A stretch of DNA of 64,000 nucleotides from NCBI RefSeq assembly GCF_014204535.1, contig NZ_JACHLR010000013.1, positions 1 through 64,000 on the forward strand, written 5' to 3'. The stretch comes from Novosphingobium chloroacetimidivorans. Its GTDB lineage: Bacteria; Pseudomonadota; Alphaproteobacteria; Sphingomonadales; Sphingomonadaceae. Positions 31,815 through 41,167 of the stretch are shown here, piece after piece (positions within the stretch are counted from its first letter, which is position 1; each line of letters opens with the position of its first letter). The translations under genes were made by a program, and so were the position numbers. The notes beneath the pieces were generated by a model. The model made no database searches and was not told where the DNA came from. It was given only the letters and a program-made list of their open reading frames with translations.

Positions 31815-32552
31815 TTACGCGGCCGGCGCTTCATCTTCGCCCGCACGCGCCGCTTCGATCGCCTCGATGATCGCGGCGTTGGTGGCGCCATCCTCGATCG
31901 TGACGCCTTCGGCCTCGGCGATGGCGAGCAGCTCGGCCTTGTTCTTGCCGGTGAGGGCGGGCGGGTCGTACGGCCTGCTGCCGCCGGCGGTGCCGTCACC
32001 ATCGTGGTCGAAACCGCCGATCTGAGTGCCGGCCGAGAGTGGCGCGCCGCCTTGTTCGACCGTGCCTTGAATCGTGGTCGCCTGCCGCGCCTCGTCGAGT
32101 TGACGCTGGAGTTCGTCGCGCTCCTTCAACGCCGCATCGCGCTCGGCGACGAGCGTGTCGCACTCCTCGTCAAGTTCGGCTACCCGGTTGCGCAGCTCGA
32201 CCAGTTCGCTGTCGTCCTCACTTCCAGACGGGGAGCTCGCACCGCCTGCGACCGCCGCTGCCTGGCTCTGCTGCGCAAGGTTGCGCTCCTGCTCACCGGT
32301 GAACTCGCCGATGGGCTGGCGGAAGGTCGTGTCGCCGGGACCGTTCTGCTCGCCACCGTCGGCATAGCCACCGATATGCGCGCCCGCGACCGCGTCGCTA
32401 CCCGGATCCTCGATGACGCCCTCGTCGAGCAGCATCTGGATGTCCTTGGCCTCGACCTTGGCGTTGTCGTCGCCCACGAGCAGCACGTTCATGCCGTTGC
32501 CGTCGTGGAAGACCTTCTGCTGCCGAACTACGACAGATACGTCTCGTGCCAT
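31815..32552 (-). CDS. Coiled-coil protein with HeH/LEM-like C-terminus
   Basis: A 245-residue protein starting at ATG 32552 behind a strong AAGGAGGG signal. Residues 1-60 are a mixed fold with VFHDGNGMNVLLVGDDN. A Gly/Asp-rich linker and a coiled coil (about 115-160) follow. The end carries TGKNKAELLAIAEAEGV and a second helix, the same HeH/LEM-like motif as in the gene at 30610. It takes the place of lambda FI (DNA packaging stimulation), which also lies just after gpE. This is inferred from position. Confidence 0.6.
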   Translation of the reverse strand: MARDVSVVVRQQKVFHDGNGMNVLLVGDDNAKVEAKDIQMLLDEGVIEDPGSDAVAGAHIGGYADGGEQNGPGDTTFRQPIGEFTGEQERNLAQQSQAAAVAGGASSPSGSEDDSELVELRNRVAELDEECDTLVAERDAALKERDELQRQLDEARQATTIQGTVEQGGAPLSAGTQIGGFDHDGDGTAGGSRPYDPPALTGKNKAELLAIAEAEGVTIEDGATNAAIIEAIEAARAGEDEAPAA

Positions 32553-32565
32553 AATATCGCCCTCC

Positions 32566-33597
32566 TTAGAGCGTGACGGGCAGGACAAGGTCCGGCCGCG
32601 CGTTGACGAAGAGCGGGTAGGAGTAGATCTCCGGCTGCACCCACTGCTGCTTCTCGCTCTTGTCCTTCTCCAGGAACGGGTAGTAGCGGCGACCGGGCTG
32701 GTTCAGCAGCGGCATGGACTCGTTCATCGGGCCCATGACGTGCTGCCACATTCCGGGTACGCCGACTGGGAAGATGAGCGCGCTGTTGGAGGTGACGGCG
32801 ATGGTGCTGCCATCGTCGGTGCCGCGGTAATGAACCCACGTGACGCCGGCATAGCTGAAGTCTTCCCACAACCGCTCGCCACGCAGCTCGGCAGCCGCGG
32901 CGTAGTTGAGGTAGGTCTTCTCGATCTCGGGATGGCCGGTAAGGGCGAACCAGAAGTCGTCGCCGACGATGGCCTTGACCCGGAAGCGCGCGTCGTTGCC
33001 TGCGCCCGAGGCCCGCGCGATCGGCATGACGACCTGCGTTCCGATGCGCTTGCGGATGTCGCCGATGGTGGCGTTCGGGTCCGTGAAGCCGAGGCTGAAC
33101 GGCGTAGGCGCGACAAGCCCGAACTCGGAGTTGAAGTCGACCAGCGTGCTGCCGTCGGTGTCCAGGATGACGCCCTTGAGCGATCCCAGACGCATGCGCT
33201 CGAAAGTCGCCTCAGTGTCGGCGATTAGCTTGTCCTGCTTGCGCGCGACCTGAGCTGCGGCGGCCTGCGTTTCGGTCTCGTCGTCCAGCGGCGAGATGTT
33301 GGCAAGCTGGTGCGCGAACAGCTTGTCGCCTTTCGCGAGACGAGGGATGCGCAGCGGGCGCGCGTCGCGGTCTTCGGGCTGAGCCATTTCGATCGGCGCA
33401 CCGCGCAGGGTGGTGCGGATCAGGTTCACATACCGCTTGCGGCTGTTGATGTAGACCGTGTCGGTGGTGGCACGAACCGCTTCGAAGCCGATGATGGCGT
33501 CGAGTTCGTTGGGGATGTACGGGCGGCGGTCGAGGCCGCGGATCATGGAGGCTTGCGTGAAAGCGTCGCCCCCGAACACTGCCATGGAAATGGCCAT
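32566..33597 (-). CDS. Major capsid protein (lambda gpE family)
   Basis: A 343-residue protein of the Phage_cap_E type, the main shell protein with an HK97 fold. Markers include QASMIRGLDRRPYIPN at the N-terminus, TTLRGAPIEMAQPEDRDARP and LWEDFSYAGVTWVHYRG. Length matches lambda gpE (341). It follows the decoration protein and is followed by the FI-like gene, exactly as in lambda. Confidence 0.9.
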   Translation of the reverse strand: MAISMAVFGGDAFTQASMIRGLDRRPYIPNELDAIIGFEAVRATTDTVYINSRKRYVNLIRTTLRGAPIEMAQPEDRDARPLRIPRLAKGDKLFAHQLANISPLDDETETQAAAAQVARKQDKLIADTEATFERMRLGSLKGVILDTDGSTLVDFNSEFGLVAPTPFSLGFTDPNATIGDIRKRIGTQVVMPIARASGAGNDARFRVKAIVGDDFWFALTGHPEIEKTYLNYAAAAELRGERLWEDFSYAGVTWVHYRGTDDGSTIAVTSNSALIFPVGVPGMWQHVMGPMNESMPLLNQPGRRYYPFLEKDKSEKQQWVQPEIYSYPLFVNARPDLVLPVTL

Positions 33598-33627
33598 CGG
33601 TAAGTTCCTTTCGGGGAAGGTGCTGGC

Positions 33628-34026
33628 TTATTCGCCGGCGTGCTGGGGGAGGACGGCCAAGCCCTTGACGCGCAGCGCATTACGCGCGGCGATCTTGGCG
33701 GCGTTGGACATGCCGGCCTTGTAGGTCAGCATGTTGCCGTTGATGGTCGCCGGGCCGCGCACGCTGGCGACCGCCTTGACGTCAGCGCTGGTGGCATCAA
33801 CGCGGTTGAACAGGATCACGGCATTGGCGGGCAGCTGCGAACCGTCGGAGAGGGCGGTGTCGTGGATGCCATACTTGCCCGACGCGGTGATCTTGGCGAT
33901 CACGGTGCCGGGGAAGAGCACACCCTGGCCCGAAGCCACGACGATCTCCTCGTTGATGATGTTGAGGGCTGCGCTCTCGCCAAGGTAGCAGCCATCGCGG
34001 CGGTTCTCGAAGGTAACTGCGGGCAT
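33628..34026 (-). CDS. Head decoration protein (gpD-like)
   Basis: A 132-residue protein that would trim the capsid surface and stabilise the expanded head. The opening (FENRRDGCYLGESAA) and the ANAVILFNRVDA block are typical of the HDPD family that includes lambda gpD. It lies between scaffold and capsid genes, the lambda order. Confidence 0.85.
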   Translation of the reverse strand: MPAVTFENRRDGCYLGESAALNIINEEIVVASGQGVLFPGTVIAKITASGKYGIHDTALSDGSQLPANAVILFNRVDATSADVKAVASVRGPATINGNMLTYKAGMSNAAKIAARNALRVKGLAVLPQHAGE

Positions 34027-34027
34027 G

Positions 34028-34588
34028 TCAGCGTGCTCCCTTCAGGCCGTAGGCCTTGTCCCAGACTGCGTCGGCGGCGGCGCGCTTGTCGGGCTGAGGA
34101 GCCCCGCCGCCAGCGTCGATGTCGCTGTTCTTGTTCTGCTCGAGCGCGGCCTGCATCTCCTTGCGACCAGCTTCCTCAGCGGCGGCGCGCTGCTGCTCTT
34201 CGGTGAGAGCAGGCGCCTCAGGCACTCCGGCCTTGGGCATGTCGGCAAGCAACTCGGTGATGTCCTCCGCGGAGAGGTTCGGCTTGCCGAGCAGCTTGGC
34301 TGCGGCAGCTTCACGGCCCGCATAGTGCTCGGATGCGAAAACCTTGTTCATTCGCTCGGTGGCGGACTTGGAACCGGCTTCACGGCCCTCCGTCCGCGCC
34401 GCGTCGATGGCGGCCTTCGTTTCGTCGTCCATGGATTTCTCCTTCTTGTTGGACGTGGTTGTGGGAGGGTTGGTCCCGTCGTCTTCACCCGGACCATCCG
34501 GGGTCGGATTCTCTTGCTCTGCAGGCGAGGTCTGATCCTCTGCGCGCGCAGCTTGGCGAAACGCCGCGAGGCGCTTGCTTTTTGTCAT
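34028..34588 (-). CDS. Scaffold-like protein with possible internal start
   Basis: A 186-residue acidic, helical protein rich in Ala, Glu and Lys between protease and decoration genes, the place of lambda Nu3 scaffold. The full frame starts at ATG 34588 (GTG 34591 also possible) after AAGGA. An internal ATG at 34432 has a stronger signal, AAGGAGAAATCC, and would give a 134-residue product from MDDETKAAID. The linker before it (Pro/Thr/Asn-rich) supports two functional parts. Both products may be made. Confidence 0.6.
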   Translation of the reverse strand: MTKSKRLAAFRQAARAEDQTSPAEQENPTPDGPGEDDGTNPPTTTSNKKEKSMDDETKAAIDAARTEGREAGSKSATERMNKVFASEHYAGREAAAAKLLGKPNLSAEDITELLADMPKAGVPEAPALTEEQQRAAAEEAGRKEMQAALEQNKNSDIDAGGGAPQPDKRAAADAVWDKAYGLKGAR

Positions 34589-34602
34589 CACGATTTCCTT
34601 GA

Positions 34603-35496
34603 TCAGGCCCGGGCTTCAGCCCTGAGGGCGTCCCACGCTTCGCGCTCGGACAGCGTGTCATCGAGCAGGCCGAACTTCACCAAGTCGGGCCCGGTAAACA
34701 CGTCGCCGCGCAGGTCGCGCAGCGCCTTCGTTGAGGTGCCTCGCATCGCGGCAACGAACTCGATGATCTGCTGGCTGGTCTCGTCGACAATGGCGCCGAG
34801 CTTGGCGATCGTGTCCTTGTCGATCTTCTCGCCGGCTTGACCGCGTGCCTTGCGATCGGCCCACTCGGCACGAATTACGATCGGCTCCAAGCCCATCTTT
34901 TCGTAGGCTTTCGACTTGTCGACCACGTTGATGATCGCCGCGATGGAGGCGCCCATAACCTCGGGACGCCCGTAGATCTTGTCTGCGGCGCTAGCGAGCA
35001 CGTAGGCGGCGCTGCAGGCGCGCTCGTCGAGCCAAGCGTAGATCGGCTTGCCACCTTCGGACTTCGCCATGGTCGCCAGTTCTTCAGCTGCCGCAAACAT
35101 GCCCGCGCACTCGCCGCCGCCCGAATCGAACGGCATCCAGATCGCCGAGACTTGAGGGTCGCTGACGGCAGCACGTGCCTGGCTCAGGATCCTGTCGTAT
35201 CCGACGAGACCGCTCTCTGCGTCAGCCCAGCTGCCCTTGTGGACCAGCGTGCCGCGCACCGGTACAATCGCGATGTCGCCGCTCGTCGCATATGGGAGGC
35301 GAACGCCATCGCGGATGGTCACGGCGTCGGCGGCGAGCGCTTGTGTCTGGATATCGAGCGTGGTCGCCGTGATCTTCTCGGGCCGGGCGCCGGTAATCCG
35401 GTTCTGCGCGAACTCGCACAGCACCTCGTTCTTGAACTGGTCGAGCGCGAGCGGGCGGTTGTAGAGGCGCTCGGCCCACAGCGGGAACGAAGTCAT
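34603..35496 (-). CDS. Prohead protease, S49 (SppA/ClpP-type)
   Basis: A 297-residue serine peptidase of the S49 family, which processes head proteins as lambda gpC does. The block MPFDSGGGECAGM and the nucleophile in ERACSAAYVLAS (Ser162) are the family signatures. It overlaps the portal gene by four bases and is followed by the scaffold-like gene. Confidence 0.88.
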   Translation of the reverse strand: MTSFPLWAERLYNRPLALDQFKNEVLCEFAQNRITGARPEKITATTLDIQTQALAADAVTIRDGVRLPYATSGDIAIVPVRGTLVHKGSWADAESGLVGYDRILSQARAAVSDPQVSAIWMPFDSGGGECAGMFAAAEELATMAKSEGGKPIYAWLDERACSAAYVLASAADKIYGRPEVMGASIAAIINVVDKSKAYEKMGLEPIVIRAEWADRKARGQAGEKIDKDTIAKLGAIVDETSQQIIEFVAAMRGTSTKALRDLRGDVFTGPDLVKFGLLDDTLSEREAWDALRAEARA

Positions 35497-37115
35497 GCGG
35501 GTACTTGCTCCCTGGTGCTCGCCGGCGGCGTGTTGGCGTTGTCGTCGGCGGTCTCTTGCGCTGCTTGCGCGTCAGACTCGTCTGCGGCCGCTTTCAGGTT
35601 GTGATTGACCTCCGGCAGGCCACGCGCGGCGCGGCGCTGCCGGTAGTATTGCTCTTCGGACAGCACGTCCTCAGGATCGCGGCCACGTTCCAAGATTGCT
35701 TCGACCGTCGACTTGCGTCCGGCGGCGGTATCCAGGTTGTCCGCGTTGGCCTCCTTGAGCGGATCCACTGAGCCGCGTCCCGGACCGATCCATTCGGCCA
35801 TGCAAATCGCCGTCTTGTTCCGGTAGAAGTTCGCCGGGCCGCCGGGGACCTTCACGTCACCGTTCGCGACTTCGACTTCGAGCCATGCTGCGTAGATCGG
35901 CGTCAGGAACGCTTGCGTGAAGAACCGACGGTCTTCCATGAACGACCGCCACAGTTCGTTGAGCAGCGCACGTGCGCTGGAGTAATTGATCCCGGACCAG
36001 TCCTGCGAGAGCTGCGGGTAGCTGATGCCGAGCGAGCCCGCGATCTTCTGCAGAACAAAACGAATGAACTGCGGGTAGTTGCTGTTCGGATGCGTTGCGG
36101 CCGGAGTGACAACGTCCTCGCCGGGGAACAGCTGAAAGACGTCAGCACCGTCCACCCGCACCGGGTTCTTGGTGCGAAAGTCGACGTAGGCGTCGAGCCA
36201 GGGATCAAGCGCCTCATCGTTCGCCGGCGCCAGCATGTCGCTGATGTCGTCCGTCGAGCCAGCGGACTTGATGAAGATCGAGAGCAGAGCGGACTTGAGG
36301 GCCGCATTGACCTCGGCACGATCAACCCGGTCGATCATCTTCGCCGGGACCATGATCTCGGCTAGGCGGCTGATGCCCCGGTTCTGCTCCGCGCGCCGTG
36401 GGTTGAAGACATGGATGAACTTAGCGCGTCCGGTGCTGCTGCGCGCCGGGATGAAAGTGTACCGCTCCTTCGCAGTAGCGCTGTAATCGCCCGGATGACG
36501 CGACACGACCCACGCGCCGGTCATGGCGCCGTTATCGTTGTAGGCGATGCCATCGCGGAGGTTCGGGCCTTCCTGACCCTTCTGAAGCGGCGGCGTAACC
36601 ACGCGCTCAGGTTCGATCAGCAGGACGTTGGTCGTGTTCGCCAGGCCGCGAGCATCGTCGCGGATTTCAGCGCAAGCCTCGCCGTCACGCACGTAGCTGA
36701 GGTAGGCGAGCCGCGCCTGGGCACCGAAAGTCAGCATCTGTCGCGCATCGTTGCGGTGCTCGATGTCGTTGCTCCAGACATCGAACCGGGCTTGCGTCTT
36801 GCCGGTCCAATCCATGCGCCAGGCATAGTCGCGGTTTAGCAGCTCATACTTGGGCTGGGCGCTGAGGCGGATCGAGACACCGATGACGGACTCGACGCGG
36901 CGGTCTAGCCCTGCGTTGATCCAGCCATTGTTCTCGTCTAGGTCGCGGCTGCGATTGAGGATTAGGTCGAGCCCGTAGTCACGACCCGCGCCGGCATGGC
37001 GGTTGCCCGGGTTCCAGCCCTGCAGTTCGGAGATGTCGCTGCGCGCAGCGTCACGCCGGGTGTTGCCGCCGAAAAGCGAGAATGCGTGCTTCTTGAGCGA
37101 GGCGATCACACCCAT
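35493..37115 (-). CDS. Portal protein (lambda gpB family)
   Basis: A 540-residue protein forming the ring through which DNA enters the head. Lambda-family signs are AGAGRDYGLDLILNRSRDL, PERVVTPP, KFIHVFNPRRAEQNRGIS and SYPQLSQDWSGINYSSARA. ATG 37115 is one base past the gpW stop, and longer starts would run back into gpW. The C-terminal 60 residues are disordered and probably cut or flexible. Confidence 0.92.
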   Translation of the reverse strand: MGVIASLKKHAFSLFGGNTRRDAARSDISELQGWNPGNRHAGAGRDYGLDLILNRSRDLDENNGWINAGLDRRVESVIGVSIRLSAQPKYELLNRDYAWRMDWTGKTQARFDVWSNDIEHRNDARQMLTFGAQARLAYLSYVRDGEACAEIRDDARGLANTTNVLLIEPERVVTPPLQKGQEGPNLRDGIAYNDNGAMTGAWVVSRHPGDYSATAKERYTFIPARSSTGRAKFIHVFNPRRAEQNRGISRLAEIMVPAKMIDRVDRAEVNAALKSALLSIFIKSAGSTDDISDMLAPANDEALDPWLDAYVDFRTKNPVRVDGADVFQLFPGEDVVTPAATHPNSNYPQFIRFVLQKIAGSLGISYPQLSQDWSGINYSSARALLNELWRSFMEDRRFFTQAFLTPIYAAWLEVEVANGDVKVPGGPANFYRNKTAICMAEWIGPGRGSVDPLKEANADNLDTAAGRKSTVEAILERGRDPEDVLSEEQYYRQRRAARGLPEVNHNLKAAADESDAQAAQETADDNANTPPASTREQVPA

Positions 37116-37116
37116 G

Positions 37117-37371
37117 TCAGTTCGACCAGCCCAAGCGGATGGAACGGCGGGTGCGGGGCCGCTCGGCTCCAAGGACCTCGGGCGCCGCCTCGAACTCTGC
37201 GAGCAAGTCGGCGATCACGGCGTTGAAGTCGCTGAGCTTCATGCCCGCGAACTTCATGCCACGCCCGTCCTTCGTCACCTCGGTGATCGTCTCCCCAGCG
37301 ATGAAGCGCGTACGCGCGGCGCGAGCGGCGGCAAGGTCTGCTGCAATCTCCTCCCGCGTGCGCTGCGTCAT
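37117..37371 (-). CDS. Head-to-tail joining protein (gpW-like)
   Basis: An 84-residue helical, charged protein between TerL and portal, the position and size of lambda gpW, which sits at the head-tail connector. ATG 37371 overlaps the TerL stop (ATGA). The opening TQRTREEIAADLAAARAAR and later a GMKFAGMKLSDFNAV block fit the family. Confidence 0.7.
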   Translation of the reverse strand: MTQRTREEIAADLAAARAARTRFIAGETITEVTKDGRGMKFAGMKLSDFNAVIADLLAEFEAAPEVLGAERPRTRRSIRLGWSN

Positions 37372-39533
37372 CGTGGTCCGTTCCTGTTCATCGCGTCCCA
37401 AGCGGTCCGCTTCGGTGCTGCTGGTACCGGCTTGGCCGGCGCATCATCCCGTCCCGCGTCCGCGTGATCACCTCCCTTCGGTTTGAGGGAGACGGGCTTG
37501 GCCCAAGGCGGCAGCTTGCCCCCGGCCCAGTCGATGTCTTCACGGTCAGGCTTGAGCAGCAGCCGTCCGCATTCGGTGTAGGCGAGCAAGTCGATGGTCT
37601 CCTGCGCGCCGTTGCGCACGTAGGTTCCTTCGATCTTGGGCTCGCGGAAGAGCTCGTCGTATCCTGCCTGCGGGAAGTCCGAGGCGAAGTAGATCTGACC
37701 CGGCGAACCGTCGTCGATCAGCAGGAAGCCGGCGCCGTCATCGTTGCCGAACAGGTCGTCCTTCAGTCCATCGACGCCCGCGATATGCAGCGGCACCGGC
37801 GGATCGATCTTCTTGCCGTCATCGTCGACACTCAGCCATGTCGGCTTGATGCCGAGGTGAGGGCGCTTGCCGGCCATGCCCTTGAGCGGACGAACCCGCG
37901 GCCATGCGCCCCACTTCCGGCCAGCCATCCGGCGGCAGTACTCGTAAGCCTTGTGCGTGATGTTGCCGTCGCCGCTGTCGATCATCATCACCGCGACCGG
38001 CAGTGCTTCACCCGGCCGGTTTTGTATTGGCACCAGCCGGTCAATCACCGCGTCCAGCACGTGCCAATCGTCCTGTACGTTGAGCAAATCGATGTCGCGC
38101 ATCATGCCGTCCGCGTGCTTGCGCTGCCGGATCGTGAACCGATCGATCAGCCAGGACCGGCGCTCCAGATCCCAGCCGCGTAGCAGCACGTCCGCCTTGC
38201 GGTGGCCGGGGTCGACCGATGCGGTGATGAAGCGGACTTGTCGGGGCACGAAGCCCATCGGGAAGTCCACCACACCCTCGTCTTCCGCAGAACTCGGCCG
38301 CGCCAGAGCAGCGGTGCGCCGGCGCAGCGCGGCGGCATCGATGCCCGTCAAGTCCGCCTCGCTTTCGAACGCTTCACCGAAAGTGCGCACGAGCACCTGT
38401 TTCAGCTTGTCGTTCTTTCCGGTACGTTCCTTGTGCTCGAGCGCGCCCTCGAGTTGTCGGGCCAGGCTTGATAGGGGCACCTGGCCCGACATCAGCACGT
38501 GGACCCAAAAGCCCCAGGTTTCGTTCTCTTCGACCTCGCCGATGATCCCGGCTTCGACGTCGAGCACCTGGCCCTTGTGCATGTAGGCGCCGTCATCGAT
38601 CATCTGGCCGCGCTCCAGCTCGCCGAGCTCGCAGCCGTGCGGACAAGCGATCGCGGCGGTGCGACCCGCCAGCGCCAGCCGCTGATCGACTGGCGTGCCT
38701 TCCTCCGCTTTCTCGTAGGATAGGCGAAAGCGGGGCACGTCAGGCCAGTGCTTGGTCGGGTAAGGCGATCCGTGCGTGCCGCACTTGGGGCAGCGAAACA
38801 CGTAGATGCCTTGGGTCGACAAGATCCATGCCGCGGCGATCCCGCCTGACCAACCCACGTCCGGGTGAGCGCAGGCGTAGATCTTGCGGTCGGTGCCAAG
38901 GTCGCTCTGGCGTTGGCGGCCTTGCTCCAGGAAGTTAGAGCGCCAGGCCTTGCCGTAGCTGTCCGGCTCGTCGAACACGATGTAGCCGGCCTGCCGGTTG
39001 GTCGTGGTCGTCTTGCTCATCACCATCAGCTCGAAGGTTTGCGAGCCGACGCGCTTGAGAGTCTTGGTGTTTCCGTCGGTGCCGGCCTTGGGCAGCCGGC
39101 CCGGGAAATGATCTTCCATCAGCGGTCGCAGCACGCGGTCTGCGTAGCTGGTGACCTCGTTGGGTCCGGCCAGGTACCACATCACGTCCCAGGACGGGCC
39201 GTTGTCGAGGCACTTGGCGGCGAAGTTCTCGGCGATCATGGTGCCGCCGATGCGCGACGGCTTGGGCACGATGATCTCGCGGACGGCAGGGTTGTCGTGC
39301 GCCACCATGATCGGCAGCAGCGCCTTGGAACGGGTTGGCGACCAATCTGTCTTGGTGCCATCCGGCTTGCGGACAACGCGGCGGGTGGTCGACCACTCGA
39401 TTGTCGTCAGCGACACTCGCGGTTTCAGCGCGGCGAGCGCCTCGACGGCGATGTCATGCGGTCTATGGCAGAAGTCGTTCGTGGCGAGCAGTTGTGCCTG
39501 CTTAGCCAACTCGCTCCTGCTGTAGACGCGCAC
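37368..39533 (-). CDS. Terminase large subunit (GpA family)
   Basis: A 721-residue packaging motor and nuclease of the lambda gpA type. The ATPase has a Walker A-like PSRIGGTM, a Walker B in GYIVFDEPDS and a coupling TTTTN. Zn-type Cys pairs (CPKCG, CPHGC) lie near 245 and 300. The nuclease part has ASVDPGHRKAD and MMIDSGDGN. GTG 39533 is chosen because GAGGAG precedes it and homologues start close to this point; the frame is open further upstream inside TerS. Confidence 0.9.
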   Translation of the reverse strand: MRVYSRSELAKQAQLLATNDFCHRPHDIAVEALAALKPRVSLTTIEWSTTRRVVRKPDGTKTDWSPTRSKALLPIMVAHDNPAVREIIVPKPSRIGGTMIAENFAAKCLDNGPSWDVMWYLAGPNEVTSYADRVLRPLMEDHFPGRLPKAGTDGNTKTLKRVGSQTFELMVMSKTTTTNRQAGYIVFDEPDSYGKAWRSNFLEQGRQRQSDLGTDRKIYACAHPDVGWSGGIAAAWILSTQGIYVFRCPKCGTHGSPYPTKHWPDVPRFRLSYEKAEEGTPVDQRLALAGRTAAIACPHGCELGELERGQMIDDGAYMHKGQVLDVEAGIIGEVEENETWGFWVHVLMSGQVPLSSLARQLEGALEHKERTGKNDKLKQVLVRTFGEAFESEADLTGIDAAALRRRTAALARPSSAEDEGVVDFPMGFVPRQVRFITASVDPGHRKADVLLRGWDLERRSWLIDRFTIRQRKHADGMMRDIDLLNVQDDWHVLDAVIDRLVPIQNRPGEALPVAVMMIDSGDGNITHKAYEYCRRMAGRKWGAWPRVRPLKGMAGKRPHLGIKPTWLSVDDDGKKIDPPVPLHIAGVDGLKDDLFGNDDGAGFLLIDDGSPGQIYFASDFPQAGYDELFREPKIEGTYVRNGAQETIDLLAYTECGRLLLKPDREDIDWAGGKLPPWAKPVSLKPKGGDHADAGRDDAPAKPVPAAPKRTAWDAMNRNGPR

Positions 39534-40149
39534 GTTGCTCCTCGATGTATTTGGCCGCCTGGGCATGCACCTGAGTCGCGACGCTTCGCAGGTAGTCATC
39601 TACTTGGGCGCGGACGTGGGGCGGCAGATTGCCGTTGGGGTCTGCTCTAGTCCGAACACCTAAGATGGCGGCGGTCACACTTGCGTTGTAACCTTCAAGG
39701 AAGGTCAGGACCTCGCGCCTAGGTGCAAACTCGCCTTGCTTCTCGCGCGCCGCCACTATCGCCAAGGTCATGTCGACCATCTGCTTCGTCTCGGCAAAGC
39801 TTGCGGCGTCCTCAGCGTCCGGAAGGTTGATCCCCGTTGCCTGGCGCACCTTGCGGTTTCGAGCCGCCTGCTGCTCAACGCTTTTCTCGAACCGCTTGAT
39901 CAGCATATCGATGGTGCGGAGCGGCTTGATCTGCCACAGTACGCCGTTGCCGCCGCGGATCAGCGCGCCTTTGCCTTCCAGCTCCGGCGCTGCGTCGATC
40001 CAGTCGCGCAGCGTCGACCACTGCGTGCCGATCAGCTCGGCCATGGGCTTCGCGTCTAAGACCGTGCCGCGCGGCAAAGCTTCTGCTTTCGGCCTCGCTC
40101 TGCGAAGTCGATCGAGCTTTACGCGGTCGCTAGTGGACGGACGCGCCAT
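39502..40149 (-). CDS. Terminase small subunit (Nu1-like)
   Basis: A 215-residue protein that would recognise the packaging site. The N-terminal part has a helix-turn-helix style segment (MAELIGTQWSTLRDWIDAAP) like Nu1-type small subunits, and a long charged helix forms the C-terminus. It overlaps TerL by 32 bases. A packaging site (cos) would be expected near 40150-40256, but I cannot point to it. Confidence 0.75.
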   Translation of the reverse strand: MARPSTSDRVKLDRLRRARPKAEALPRGTVLDAKPMAELIGTQWSTLRDWIDAAPELEGKGALIRGGNGVLWQIKPLRTIDMLIKRFEKSVEQQAARNRKVRQATGINLPDAEDAASFAETKQMVDMTLAIVAAREKQGEFAPRREVLTFLEGYNASVTAAILGVRTRADPNGNLPPHVRAQVDDYLRSVATQVHAQAAKYIEEQRARLQQERVG

Positions 40150-40256
40150 GTCAGAACGACGCGACTTTCAGCTGAAATGGAGGTTGGGACACTCGAAGGC
40201 GCTCTGCAGGCGCAACTCCAAGGCATGTCTCCCAATGCTCTTTGCGTGTCCCCGTG

Positions 40257-40961
40257 TCAACCAACATCGTTGACGCCTTCGGACGTGAGGTCTTGGCCAA
40301 CAGACTCGAAGTGATCGGCAAGTGCCTCGGCGGCCTGGCGCAGCAGCGGCAACTCGCGTCCGTTCCGGCACCGCGTGAACCTCCCGGCGCGACGTAGTGG
40401 CAGGTCGGAGACAACCACCGCGTCGAAGAAGTTGCGCAGGTGAGCCGGGATCGAGAGCCGAGCAGAGCGGAGTAGCCCGCGAGCATGAGCCTCCCACTCG
40501 GTCATCGGAATGCGACCACCGACGGGTGAGCCGTGGATGGTAGCCGTCAGGCTGTACTGGCTCGACGAACACCGGCCTTCGAGCCCCGTCCGCTCCCACG
40601 TGTCACGGTAGAGCGTGCAAGCGGACGCCTGGCGGAGCGTGAGCTTGTCGGAAGTCCAAAGCGCTATGATGACCGGCGTCAGCACCCGCCGCACCGAACT
40701 CACCGACCGCGCGGTCCCATCCGGCGCCTTGGGCGTGAACTTGCGCGTCGGCCCCTTGGACATCCACTCGGGCGTAGGCGCCACGACGGTGTCATCGAGG
40801 TTGACGAACACACCCTCACGCACCTCAAGCTCGGCGGCCTGGCGCATCTCCTCGCGCGCCGTATCGGCCCGATCGCGCTCGACAAGGTCGCGAACCCGGC
40901 GCCGCTCGTCACGCTGCGCACGCTTTGCCCGCTCCAGTGCGGACTTACCCCCGGTCATCAT
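40257..40961 (-). CDS. Putative late regulator at antiterminator (Q) position
   Basis: A 234-residue basic protein directly before the terminase genes, where lambda has its Q antiterminator. It begins with a long Arg/Glu-rich helix, and the middle (TLRQASACTLYRDTWERTGL) and the end look like a DNA-binding fold. ATG 40961 (or 40958) overlaps the previous stop. The function is inferred from position only. Confidence 0.5.
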   Translation of the reverse strand: MMTGGKSALERAKRAQRDERRRVRDLVERDRADTAREEMRQAAELEVREGVFVNLDDTVVAPTPEWMSKGPTRKFTPKAPDGTARSVSSVRRVLTPVIIALWTSDKLTLRQASACTLYRDTWERTGLEGRCSSSQYSLTATIHGSPVGGRIPMTEWEAHARGLLRSARLSIPAHLRNFFDAVVVSDLPLRRAGRFTRCRNGRELPLLRQAAEALADHFESVGQDLTSEGVNDVG

Positions 40962-41167
40962 CGATCCTCTCTCGGTCCGTAAAGCTTGGCTGCGATTGCG
41001 CGGACGTAGTCGCGATCGAGCGGGTCGAGGCGGGCGATGCTCTCGGGGCGCAGGACAACGGCGCCCTCGGTGTGCCACATGCGAGCGGCGAGCCGGTGAG
41101 CGCCGCGCTCGTCGGGGTCGCGCATCTGCGCTGCGTACGGCGTGAGGCTTCCGCGACTGTAGCTCAC
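40958..41167 (-). CDS. Small hypothetical protein (69 aa)
   Basis: A 69-residue basic protein with a final VRAIAAKLYG block. It overlaps both neighbours by four bases (40958-40961 and 41164-41167), so it is part of one translationally linked chain. No family is recognised. Confidence 0.55.
   Translation of the reverse strand: MSYSRGSLTPYAAQMRDPDERGAHRLAARMWHTEGAVVLRPESIARLDPLDRDYVRAIAAKLYGPREDR

Noticed and set aside
38845..38860. Third TGACCAAC-like match in TerL
   Set aside because: Lies in coding sequence with no hairpin before it, so it is not a copy of the leader element.
38865..39650. Plus-strand ORF of 261 aa over TerL
   Set aside because: Shadow frame; TerL motifs are on the minus strand.
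40150..40256. Possible cos site upstream of TerS
   Set aside because: Position is plausible, but I see no clear dyad or repeated motif that would define the nick site.
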